From Runella sp. CRIBMP (GTDB taxonomy: Bacteria > Bacteroidota > Bacteroidia > Cytophagales > Spirosomataceae), in contig NZ_JAAAKZ010000002.1 in the NCBI RefSeq assembly GCF_009905605.1, forward strand, positions 1 through 64,000: a stretch of DNA of 64,000 nt, written 5' to 3'. The position numbers were made by a program, and so were the translations under genes. This document shows, in pieces, positions 33,531 through 41,187 of the stretch. How positions within the stretch are numbered: position 1 is the first letter of the stretch; the number at the start of each line of letters is the position of its first letter. The notes beneath the pieces are model-generated. The model had not been told where the DNA came from, did not search any database, and worked only from the letters and a program-made list of their open reading frames with translations.

Positions 33531-34874
33531 CTACGTCAATTTGAGGTTTTTGGGGTCCCAATTCACCACTTTTTTCTCAAAGTAGCTTTTGTTGCAGGCC
33601 AACACAGGAGCGGCCGCTCGGAATCCAAAAAGTGGATCTTCGACAACTGGGGTGTTATTTAATATCCCTTCGAAAAAGTTTGCAAAATGGTTTTTGTGCG
33701 CGTCATCTTCTTTAGGTGCGTCAAAAAGTACTTCTTTGATGGGTTCTGGCGTACGCGTTTCGGCGGGGTACTTGGCGTCATAAGCGGCGAGGTATTCCTG
33801 TTGCTGTGCGTTTGAAAACGTACCAAAGCTCTCACCGTTACCGTATCCGGGAGCGGCGGCGAGTTTGCGTTTGGTTAAAGTGAGAGAGTTGCCGCCAAAG
33901 GTAATTTCGCCTTCGTTACCCACAATACGGGTCACGTTTTTGATAGAGCCTGCGTTGGCAAAATTCACCCTCAGCACCATCTGAAAGGAGTCTAATTTGC
34001 CCATGGCGGGATATTCCATGGTGGCAACCATGACGTCGGGCACGTCGCGGCCGTCTTTCCAGTAGGAGAGTTGTCCTGACGAAAAAATACGATTAGGCCC
34101 CAACGAGCCCGTCACGAAGTGAACGCCCGTAATGAGGTGGATAAACAAATCGCCTGCTACACCCGTACCATAGTCGCGGTAGTTGCGCCAGCGGAAAAAG
34201 CGTACGGGGTCAAAAGCCCGTTTGGGGGCATCTCCCAAAAATGTCTCCCAATCAATGGTTTTGAGAGAGGCATCGGATGGGATGGAGTATTGCCACGCCC
34301 CAATGGCGTTGAAACGGTCGTTTGTTGATTCAATAAAATTAATCATACCGATGTCGCCCGCTTCTACGAGACGTTTGGCTTCTTTAAAAGCCGCCCCGCT
34401 GATGCGTTGACTGCCTACTTGCATCACTTTGCCAGCTGCTTTGGCTGCGGCAATGACCGCAGCTCCTTCTTCGATGTGTTGCACCATTGGTTTTTCACAA
34501 TAAACGTGCTTGCCCTTTTTGAGGGCCGCAATCGAAATACGGTCGTGCCAGTGGTCAGGCGTAACAATGAGTACCGCATCGACATCTTTGCGTTCGAGTA
34601 CTTCGCGATAATCTCGGGTCGTAACTACATGATTACCAAATACTTCTTTGGCATGGGTTAGGCGACCATCGTATAAGTCAGCCACGGCTACCAATTCACA
34701 CATTCCAGTGCGTAGTGCGGCGTTGGTATCCGAAAATCCCTGAATTCCCATCCCAATAGTGGCAATACGGATTTTATTGTCGTTCAGGCTTTTGATAATA
34801 TTAAAATGAGGAACAGCGGTTGAGGCAGTAACAGCACCTAATTGTTTGACGAAGGTGCGGCGGTCAGTTTTCAT
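33531..34874 (-). CDS. Tat-exported Gfo/Idh/MocA-family oxidoreductase
   Basis: A 447-residue NAD(P)-dependent sugar oxidoreductase with a twin-arginine N-terminus (MKTDRRTFVKQLGAVTAS), so it is probably exported folded with its cofactor to the periplasm. The Rossmann core (IRIATIGMGIQGFSD, then VDAVLIVTPDHWHD) and the EKPMVQHIEEG motif are typical. The family includes enzymes that oxidise C3 of sugars to 3-keto-glycosides. It is 9 bp upstream of the EamA transporter, with DUF4126, SMP-30-like and DUF1080 genes nearby; these form a plausible sugar-modification group. Confidence 0.9.
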   Translation of the reverse strand: MKTDRRTFVKQLGAVTASTAVPHFNIIKSLNDNKIRIATIGMGIQGFSDTNAALRTGMCELVAVADLYDGRLTHAKEVFGNHVVTTRDYREVLERKDVDAVLIVTPDHWHDRISIAALKKGKHVYCEKPMVQHIEEGAAVIAAAKAAGKVMQVGSQRISGAAFKEAKRLVEAGDIGMINFIESTNDRFNAIGAWQYSIPSDASLKTIDWETFLGDAPKRAFDPVRFFRWRNYRDYGTGVAGDLFIHLITGVHFVTGSLGPNRIFSSGQLSYWKDGRDVPDVMVATMEYPAMGKLDSFQMVLRVNFANAGSIKNVTRIVGNEGEITFGGNSLTLTKRKLAAAPGYGNGESFGTFSNAQQQEYLAAYDAKYPAETRTPEPIKEVLFDAPKEDDAHKNHFANFFEGILNNTPVVEDPLFGFRAAAPVLACNKSYFEKKVVNWDPKNLKLT

Positions 34875-34938
34875 ACTTCAAGGGGTCTAAAGGTGAATCG
34901 AGGGTTGGTAAAATAAATAGCTAGTAACTAAAAGGAAA

Positions 34939-35502
34939 TCATGTTGTTACCTTACTTTTTCGACGAGTGATTTTCCGGAAAAGCCATCCTATGAATAAAA
35001 CAACTACCACAAACGCAATGATGGGAAACCAGAACGTAAAAAAAGTGAACAAAACGGATAGAATATTTTCAAACGTAGCTACGACGGGATTGGCCATCCC
35101 GCCGCTAAACTTTGTGGAAGCCAGCCGAACCATGCTCGTGCCAGCCTGAATAAATCCCGCCGTACCACCGCCCATGATGAGCCCAAGTCCCCATTGCAAA
35201 ACGGGGTTGTCAATCTCCACAAACGAAGTAGTCAACAGCGTACCTGCGGCAAAAGCGGCGGGTGTAGCAATCGTATCTAGTAGGTTGTCGACCCAAGGAA
35301 TGTAATATCCCCCAATTTCGAGTACTGTGGCGGTAGCTAAAATCCCGATGGCGGTCCACGTACCCATCCATTCAAAGCCCGTGGTGACATTGGCCAAATC
35401 AAAGTGAACCGCCAAACTACTCAGCAGAAGTGGCACAAACACCCGAAATCCCGAACAGGCGGCTAAACCAACGCCCAAACAAAGGCTGAGGAAGATTTCC
35501 AT
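34939..35502 (-). CDS. DUF4126 membrane protein
   Basis: A 187-residue protein with about five membrane helices. The start MEIFLSLCLGVGLAACSGFR and the segment YYIPWVDNLLDTIATPAAFAAG are typical of the DUF4126 family, along with a Gly-rich GLIMGGGTAGFIQAG. Its C-terminus is a basic cytosolic tail (RKITRRKSK). Function is unknown. It follows the SMP-30-like gene by 4 bp, so the two are probably co-transcribed. Confidence 0.8.
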   Translation of the reverse strand: MEIFLSLCLGVGLAACSGFRVFVPLLLSSLAVHFDLANVTTGFEWMGTWTAIGILATATVLEIGGYYIPWVDNLLDTIATPAAFAAGTLLTTSFVEIDNPVLQWGLGLIMGGGTAGFIQAGTSMVRLASTKFSGGMANPVVATFENILSVLFTFFTFWFPIIAFVVVVLFIGWLFRKITRRKSKVTT

Positions 35503-35506
35503 ACTT

Positions 35507-36361
35507 TTACTTTATGGTATACGCCGTAACCGTATTCTTGTAAAAATTGGGAATAAGGACCGTTTTTGTTTGTGGAATATAGCCGAAGTCGGCGGTGTTG
35601 ACTTGGGGGTTTTTGCTGTCGATAAGTTTCCAGACTTTACCATCTGGTTTTACGTAATAAACCTCTCCGTGCCAGCACGAAATCAGGTAATCGTCGCCAT
35701 AGCGAAGGATGCCATCGGCGGTTTTGTTGGTCATGGCCCAAGAGGTATATTTTTTGGAGGCATAATCCATCTTCCAGAGGTTTCCTGAGCCCGCTGAAGC
35801 CACAATGAGCTGGTCTTTTTCGGCAAAAACCCCGTTGGGCCCCTGCAAATTGGGGTCATCTAGAAACAGTTCCATTTTGCCGTCGGCGTAGCGGTAGAGT
35901 TTATGGCCGCGCGAATCACTGACAAACACTTCGCCTTTCGGGCTTACGCTTACGTCGTTGAGCATGATTGAATTTACGGCGGCGTGTCGATTAAGAATTT
36001 TGCCCGTTTTTAAATCAATTTCTACCAAGTCTTTCAAGTCGGCAACAAACAGTGAATTTTTGAGAATGCCCATGCCTTTGGGGTCGTTGAGTCCCGTAGC
36101 CCATTGCAGGGTTTTGATTTTGCCATCGGTGCTCAAAACTGATATAAAACCATCACCATCAGGGTTTTCAACGTTGACTTTATTCATGTTAGCGACAAAA
36201 AGCCGTTTTCCTTGTGGATCATATTGTACAGATTCTGGCGTTCGCAATAACGTATCAGATTTCCATAGTTGATTCAAAATGACGGGGGCGCTGTCTTGAG
36301 AAAAAGCGGGAGTGAAGAGACAATAACTGAGAAGGCTAAGAATAAAAATGTAAGTTTTCAC
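35507..36361 (-). CDS. SMP-30/gluconolactonase-like beta-propeller protein
   Basis: A 284-residue protein with a signal peptide (first 21 residues, ending PAFS) and repeated blade-like segments (PESVQYDPQGKRLFVANMN, LNDVSVSPKGEVFVSDSRGH, DGILRYGDDYLISCWHGEVY). The blades resemble the SMP-30/gluconolactonase six-bladed fold, but the catalytic metal-binding residues of true lactonases were not all located, so it may be a non-enzymatic propeller. It is divergent from the DUF1080 gene by 30 bp and close to the Gfo/Idh gene, hinting at periplasmic sugar acid chemistry. Confidence 0.7.
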   Translation of the reverse strand: MKTYIFILSLLSYCLFTPAFSQDSAPVILNQLWKSDTLLRTPESVQYDPQGKRLFVANMNKVNVENPDGDGFISVLSTDGKIKTLQWATGLNDPKGMGILKNSLFVADLKDLVEIDLKTGKILNRHAAVNSIMLNDVSVSPKGEVFVSDSRGHKLYRYADGKMELFLDDPNLQGPNGVFAEKDQLIVASAGSGNLWKMDYASKKYTSWAMTNKTADGILRYGDDYLISCWHGEVYYVKPDGKVWKLIDSKNPQVNTADFGYIPQTKTVLIPNFYKNTVTAYTIK

Positions 36362-36391
36362 GGTAAATAACGTTTAGTGGTGACTTAATTT

Positions 36392-37042
36392 ATGAAATTA
36401 AACACTTTATTTTTAAAAGCAATGAAGTTATCTAAACTACGCGTCTATCTATTGTTAACGGTTCCATGCTGTTTGCTCGCTTTTTCAACCCTGGCTCAAA
36501 AGAAGGAAAAGCTTTTCAATGGTAAGGATTTGACAGGCTGGAAAATTTACGGAACCGAAAAATGGTTCGTTGAAAAGGGAGAATTGGTGTGCGAAAGCGG
36601 CCCCGACAAAGGCTACGGTTATTTGGCGACCGAAAAAACTTACAAAAACTTTGAGTTAAGTGTGGATTTCAAACAGGGAGCCAACGGTAACAGCGGTGTA
36701 TTCATCCGTTCGAATATCCCCGATGGTAGCACCAAAATTAGCGGATGGCAGGTAGAAGTGGCGCCGCCAAACCACGATACGGGCGGTATTTATGAATCCT
36801 ACGGCAGAGGCTGGATTATTCAAATCCCTGACGAAAAAGAAGGATTTTTGAAATTCGGCGAGTGGAATACCCTTAAAATTCGCGCCGAAGGAGCGCGGGT
36901 ACAAACTTGGCTCAACGGACACGAGATGGTCGACCTGACCGATGAAAAATTGGGTGCTGGAAATGGCTCCATCGCACTCCAAATCCACGATGGCGGTGGA
37001 ATAAAAGTAAACTGGAAAAACTTGGTAATTAAGCCGTTATAG
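36392..37042 (+). CDS. DUF1080 (3-keto-disaccharide hydrolase-like) protein
   Basis: A 216-residue secreted protein. It could start at 36392 or, more naturally, at the ATG at 36422, which opens a typical signal peptide (MKLSKLRVYLLLTVP through LAQ). The mature part shows the DUF1080 signature: LFNGKDLTGWKIYG, VEKGELVCESG, GVFIRSNIPDG, ESYGRG and NGHEMVDLTDE. DUF1080 domains are concanavalin-like folds; characterised members hydrolyse 3-keto-disaccharides made by Gfo/Idh-type oxidoreductases. The nearby Tat-exported Gfo/Idh gene supports such a pathway, but this is context-based. Confidence 0.88.
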   Translation: MKLNTLFLKAMKLSKLRVYLLLTVPCCLLAFSTLAQKKEKLFNGKDLTGWKIYGTEKWFVEKGELVCESGPDKGYGYLATEKTYKNFELSVDFKQGANGNSGVFIRSNIPDGSTKISGWQVEVAPPNHDTGGIYESYGRGWIIQIPDEKEGFLKFGEWNTLKIRAEGARVQTWLNGHEMVDLTDEKLGAGNGSIALQIHDGGGIKVNWKNLVIKPL

Positions 37043-37085
37043 TGTTTTAGGGGGGGATATATTTTTATCTCATCCCAAAAAGCGT

Positions 37086-37093
37086 TATCTTTG
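37086..37093 (+). promoter_or_regulatory. Candidate -7 element for the helicase leader
   Basis: TATCTTTG fits TAnnTTTG. Transcription starting about 6-8 bp downstream would yield a leader of roughly 130 bases that includes the terminator hairpin at 37112-37161. Confidence 0.5.
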
Positions 37094-37111
37094 AACGCAA
37101 TTCGCAGAAAG

Positions 37112-37161
37112 ACCTTCCATCTCCGGGTAACTTTGCCTGTAAGATATGGGAGGTTTTTTTT
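37112..37161 (+). terminator. Terminator-like hairpin in the helicase 5' leader
   Basis: ACCTTCC (37112-37118) pairs with GGGAGGT (37148-37154, one G-U pair), extended by two A-T pairs and followed by a T-run to 37161. It lies 70 bp upstream of the helicase ATG and about 20 bp downstream of the candidate promoter's start site. It is therefore either an attenuator controlling the helicase or the end of a small RNA. Confidence 0.6.
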
Positions 37162-37231
37162 ATAAAACAGTACCTAATGCTGATCTGCTCCGTCCTAACT
37201 TTTGATTTGGCAGGTCGTTTATCACATTCTT

Positions 37232-38524
37232 ATGACATTTGATTCATTAAATTTAATAGAGCCGATTCTGAGGTCAATAAAAACAGAAGGCTACACTACC
37301 CCCACACCCATACAAGAACAAGCTATTCCGATCGTACTTGAAGGAAAAGACCTGTTGGGATGCGCCCAAACAGGAACTGGCAAGACGGCGGCTTTTGCCA
37401 TTCCCATTCTTCAGTTGTTGGTGCAGCGCCAAACACACGCTACGCGCCGCGAAAAGCGCACCATTAAGGCACTTATTTTGACCCCCACCCGTGAGTTAGC
37501 CATTCAAATCGGTGAAAGCTTTGCGGCCTATGGCCGTCATACGGGATTGAAACATACCGTGATTTTTGGTGGGGTAAAACAATTACGCCAAACGGATTCT
37601 CTGCAAAATGGCGTAGATATTTTAATCGCAACCCCAGGTCGATTGATTGACCTGATGGCGCAGCGTTTTGTAAGTTTAAAGCACCTTGAAATCTTCGTAT
37701 TGGATGAAGCTGACCGGATGCTTGATATGGGTTTTGTCCACGATGTTCGGAGAATCATCGCCGTGATTCCTCCCCAACGCCAATCTTTGTTCTTTTCGGC
37801 AACAATGCCTCCCGAAATCGTAAAGCTCGCGGACACCATTTTGGTTAAACCCGAAAAAGTAGAAGTGACGCCCGTTTCTTCGACTGTTGATATCATTCAA
37901 CAATCCGTGTTTTTTGTCGATAAAGACAATAAAAACGCGTTGTTGCTCCATATTTTGGAGGATAAATCTATTGAAACAGCCTTGGTTTTTACGCGTACAA
38001 AGCACGGTGCCGACAAAGTAGTGAAAGTGCTATTACGTCATGAGATTAAGGCAGAAGCCATTCACGGTAATAAATCGCAGAATGCCCGTCAAAATGCGTT
38101 GAATAACTTCAAGGAAAAAACCACCCGGGTGTTGGTGGCAACCGATATTGCGGCCCGCGGAATAGACGTTGATGAATTGGCGTATGTGATTAATTTTGAG
38201 ATTCCTGAGATTCCCGAAACTTACGTGCACCGGATTGGACGCACGGGGAGGGCAGGAGCCAAAGGCACCGCCTATTCGTTTTGTGACAATGAAGAAAGAG
38301 GTTCGTTGAAAGATATTCAGAAACTGATTGCCAAGGTGATTCCGGTGGTGGAAGAGCATCCTTTTCCATTAAGTCAAAAGCCTGGTAACGAAGCGCCCAA
38401 GCCGCACAATGTGGCCCGAGGTAATCGACCGAGTCGACCGAATTCTCATTCACAAAATCAGTCGAAGCCTTCAGTCACAACGGCTGACCGGGATAAGAAG
38501 CCTTGGTTTAAGAGAAGCCGATAA
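37232..38524 (+). CDS. DEAD-box RNA helicase (RhlE-like)
   Basis: The start was placed at the ATG at 37232 (a TTG 30 bases upstream also opens the frame), giving 430 residues. All DEAD-box motifs are present: Q motif, Walker A AQTGTGKTAAF, PTRELAIQ, GG, TPGR, DEAD in VLDEADRMLDMG, SAT, and the C-terminal HRIGRTGRAG. The last 50 residues are a basic, low-complexity tail rich in Asn, Pro, Arg and Ser. Such helicases remodel rRNA and mRNA, often during cold growth. The leader carries a terminator-type hairpin, which suggests attenuation. Confidence 0.93.
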   Translation: MTFDSLNLIEPILRSIKTEGYTTPTPIQEQAIPIVLEGKDLLGCAQTGTGKTAAFAIPILQLLVQRQTHATRREKRTIKALILTPTRELAIQIGESFAAYGRHTGLKHTVIFGGVKQLRQTDSLQNGVDILIATPGRLIDLMAQRFVSLKHLEIFVLDEADRMLDMGFVHDVRRIIAVIPPQRQSLFFSATMPPEIVKLADTILVKPEKVEVTPVSSTVDIIQQSVFFVDKDNKNALLLHILEDKSIETALVFTRTKHGADKVVKVLLRHEIKAEAIHGNKSQNARQNALNNFKEKTTRVLVATDIAARGIDVDELAYVINFEIPEIPETYVHRIGRTGRAGAKGTAYSFCDNEERGSLKDIQKLIAKVIPVVEEHPFPLSQKPGNEAPKPHNVARGNRPSRPNSHSQNQSKPSVTTADRDKKPWFKRSR

Positions 38525-38543
38525 CTGAGCAATTTATAAGTAA

Positions 38544-38590
38544 GCCTCACTCCATACCGACAAAAAAGGAAACGAGTGAGGCATTTTTTT
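38544..38590 (+). terminator. Terminator after the helicase gene
   Basis: GCCTCACTC (38544-38552) pairs with GAGTGAGGC (38574-38582), followed by seven T residues. Confidence 0.8.
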
Positions 38591-38594
38591 GCCC

Positions 38595-39011
38595 TTATTT
38601 GCTACAAATGGGACAAACTCCCTGAATCAGCAGATTTACTTCTTTGGTTGCAAATCCCTGCGGAAGTTTTACGGAAGGAATATGCACTTGATCTAAGCAG
38701 GTTGTTTTTCCACAAAGTTCACACTTAAAATGGACGTGGTCGTGGTGGTGGTCGTGGTCATGACACACTTCTTTGCAAAGCGCGTAGCGGAGGCCATCTT
38801 CGTCCAATACCTTGTGAATGATGCCTTTATCAACAAACGTTTTAAGGGTACGATATATCGTCACGCGGTCGTAGCGGTCCTGCAAGCCGTTTTCTAAATC
38901 TCCGTGCGAAAGCGCCGAATCGCGGTTGTGCAGTATATCTAAAATGTCTTCACGGCAGCCCGTATGGCGCAATTCGTGTAAACGTAATGTATCTTTGGCG
39001 AATGTATTCAT
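38595..39011 (-). CDS. Fur-family metal-responsive regulator
   Basis: A 138-residue regulator with a winged HTH (GDLENGLQDRYDRVTIYRTL) and a C-terminal dimerisation region carrying a CxxC (CELCGKTTC) and a second CxxC (CPICSK) for structural zinc, with an unusually His-rich stretch (CHDHDHHHDHVHFKC) that could bind metal. The combination fits Fur, Zur or PerR; the His-rich loop makes zinc or iron sensing likely, but the metal cannot be assigned. It faces the helicase gene, with the terminator between them. Confidence 0.9.
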   Translation of the reverse strand: MNTFAKDTLRLHELRHTGCREDILDILHNRDSALSHGDLENGLQDRYDRVTIYRTLKTFVDKGIIHKVLDEDGLRYALCKEVCHDHDHHHDHVHFKCELCGKTTCLDQVHIPSVKLPQGFATKEVNLLIQGVCPICSK

Positions 39012-39119
39012 AGGATGGAATCCCTTAACCAGTGATTGGTGGCTGTAATGGGATTGGGAAATTTATACCAATAAACTTTCCAACGCCAGCCTTGTTACTG
39101 TTAAACTAATTTAAACCCT

Positions 39120-39140
39120 CCGAAAGTTCTCAACTTTCGG
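39120..39140. repeat. Small perfect inverted repeat upstream of mog
   Basis: CCGAAAGTT (39120-39128) and AACTTTCGG (39132-39140) are perfect inverted copies around CTC. It lies in the divergent Fur/mog spacer and could be an operator or a dispersed repeat; neither was shown. Confidence 0.45.
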
Positions 39141-39177
39141 GAAGTTATCAAAATTACCACGTTTAATTTCTGAATTC

Positions 39178-39702
39178 ATGATAAAAATCGGCATTATCAA
39201 TGTTTCTGACCGTGCCAGCGCAGGAGTGTACGAAGACATTCCGGGCAAGGCCATCGTTTCTACCCTTAATGAATATCTAACCAGCCAATGGGAGCCCGTA
39301 TACCGCGTTATTCCTGATGAGCAACATCTTATCAGTCAGGCGCTTGTGGAAATGGCTGACCGAGAAAACTGCTGTTTAGTAGTGACCTGCGGCGGCACGG
39401 GCCCCGCCCCGCGCGACGTAACTCCCGAAGCGACCGAAGCCGTTTGCCATAAAATGATGCCCGGTTTTGGCGAACTGATGCGGCAAGTGAGTTTGCAGTA
39501 CGTTCCTACTGCCATTTTGTCGCGCCAAACGGCGGGTATTCGTGGTAAAACCCTGATTGTGAACCTGCCCGGCAAACCATCGGCCATTCGGCAGTGCTTA
39601 GACGCCGTTTTTCCAGCCATTCCTTATTGCATTGATTTGATTGGGGGACCTTTTTTGGAAGCCAATGAGACGGTTATAAAGGTATTCAGGCCGAAATCAT
39701 AA
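39178..39702 (+). CDS. mog: Molybdopterin adenylyltransferase
   Basis: A 174-residue protein matching MogA along its length: IGIINVSDRASAGVYEDI at the start, the TCGGTGPAPRDVTPEAT substrate loop and MPGFGELMRQVSLQYVPTA, with IVNLPGKPSAIRQCLDAV near the end. Mog adenylylates molybdopterin before molybdenum insertion. No other molybdenum-cofactor gene or molybdoenzyme gene is in the window, so the role in a cofactor pathway is drawn from the family. It is divergent from the Fur-family gene. Confidence 0.92.
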   Translation: MIKIGIINVSDRASAGVYEDIPGKAIVSTLNEYLTSQWEPVYRVIPDEQHLISQALVEMADRENCCLVVTCGGTGPAPRDVTPEATEAVCHKMMPGFGELMRQVSLQYVPTAILSRQTAGIRGKTLIVNLPGKPSAIRQCLDAVFPAIPYCIDLIGGPFLEANETVIKVFRPKS

Positions 39703-39845
39703 TGTGTGAAATGGCACGAAGCTATAGTTGAGTCATAGTTTGAAAGTTATGCGTAATGAAATAGCCTAAATAAAGGTTGAATCAGTATTTTATGCACTAT
39801 TTGGCATTTTAGAGTCAATAAATACATAAATCATTACCTTAAACT

Positions 39846-41117
39846 ATGACTTCTGAAAAAATTGCGTCTCTCCGTCAGGAAATTGCAACGTATCTCACCA
39901 GTGGCTTACTGCCCTTTTGGATTACCCGTACCGTTGACAAAGAAAACGGGGGTTTCCTCACTCATTTTGACCAGTTTGGGCACGATTCGGGCGAAGATGA
40001 GAAATCGTTGATTGCGCAATCGCGCTCCGTTTTTACCTACTCTTCTGCGCACCGTGCCGGGTATGGAGATGGGGTTTTGGCCGAAATGGCCCGCCACGGG
40101 GTGGATTATTTAATCAACAACATGTGGGACAATGAGTACGGTGGGTTTTATTGGATGACCAACCGCAAGGGCGAAGTGACCATTGACCAAAAAATCGTCT
40201 ATGGACTCAGTTTTTGCATTTACTCATTGAGCGAATACACCCTCGCTACGGGTGACCCACGCGGACAAGAATACGCCGAAAAAACCTTTGATTTGCTCCA
40301 AAAATACGCCGTTGATACGCACTATGGTGGTTATTTTGAGATGTTTAACCGCGATTGGACGCTCAAAGGGCCAGGTGCCGCGGGCGGTGACCGCAAAACG
40401 CTCGATGTACACATGCACCTAATGGAGGCTTACACGACGCTGTATGAATGTACCGGCAAGGAAATTCATCGTCGTAAACTGCTGGAAACCATTGAGTTGC
40501 TTGTAAGCCGTGTCATGCATCCCGAATATGGAACGGGCATTCCGCAGTTTTGGGCAGATTGGAGCGTAGCTCCGCAAATCAAATTCGACATTGTTTGGGG
40601 CTGGGACCGCTTCAATCCCGATGGCCTTAAATCAGCCGCCGAAGACAATACCAGCTATGGGCACAATTCGGAATTTGCGTGGCTTCTGATGCACGCCTTA
40701 GATATTTTAGGATTGCCGTATGATACCTACCGCGATCAAATCACGAAATCGTACACCCACGCGGTAGAAAATGGCGTCGATTGGGAATTTGGCGGAGTAT
40801 ACGTAGAAGGCTCACACGCAGGACAGGTATATGATAAAGAAAAGGAGTTTTGGCAACAGGCCGAAATGCTCATCGGCATGTTGGATGCCTATCGTTTCCT
40901 CAAAGATGAAAAATACCTGCAAGCCTACGAAAATATCCACCGTTTTGTGTTCGACAAAATGATTAACCATTCCTTGGGCGAATGGTGGCCGCTGATGACC
41001 CGCGAAGGCGAACCCATCTGGAAGCATATGAGCCACTCTTGGAAAATCAATTACCACGATGTCCGCTCGATGGTGCAGTCCATTGTGCGGTTGGATAAGA
41101 TTGCCAAGGGAGTGTAG
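39846..41117 (+). CDS. AGE-family epimerase (N-acylglucosamine 2-epimerase-type)
   Basis: A 423-residue (alpha/alpha)6-barrel enzyme. Family landmarks include TVDKENGGFLTHFDQFG near the N-terminus, FCIYSLSEYTLATGDPRGQE, RKTLDVHMHLMEAYTTLYE and NTSYGHNSEFAWLLMHALD, and HSWKINYHDVRSMVQSI near the end. Members epimerise N-acylglucosamine or the reducing sugar of cellobiose at C2; the conserved His residues support one of these. Its position, apart from the sugar-oxidation group, does not settle the substrate. It is cytoplasmic, with no signal peptide. Confidence 0.9.
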   Translation: MTSEKIASLRQEIATYLTSGLLPFWITRTVDKENGGFLTHFDQFGHDSGEDEKSLIAQSRSVFTYSSAHRAGYGDGVLAEMARHGVDYLINNMWDNEYGGFYWMTNRKGEVTIDQKIVYGLSFCIYSLSEYTLATGDPRGQEYAEKTFDLLQKYAVDTHYGGYFEMFNRDWTLKGPGAAGGDRKTLDVHMHLMEAYTTLYECTGKEIHRRKLLETIELLVSRVMHPEYGTGIPQFWADWSVAPQIKFDIVWGWDRFNPDGLKSAAEDNTSYGHNSEFAWLLMHALDILGLPYDTYRDQITKSYTHAVENGVDWEFGGVYVEGSHAGQVYDKEKEFWQQAEMLIGMLDAYRFLKDEKYLQAYENIHRFVFDKMINHSLGEWWPLMTREGEPIWKHMSHSWKINYHDVRSMVQSIVRLDKIAKGV

Positions 41118-41131
41118 AGACTAAAATACCT

Positions 41132-41186
41132 AAACGGTTTTCTCTGGTCATAAGATAAAATCCAGTGACACGAGGAAACCGTTTTT
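41132..41186 (+). terminator. Bidirectional terminator between AGE gene and VioB-like gene
   Basis: AAACGGTTT and three further bases (41132-41144) pair with 41172-41184 (13 bp, one G-U), ending in a T-run. It serves two convergent genes. Confidence 0.7.
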
Positions 41187-41187
41187 G

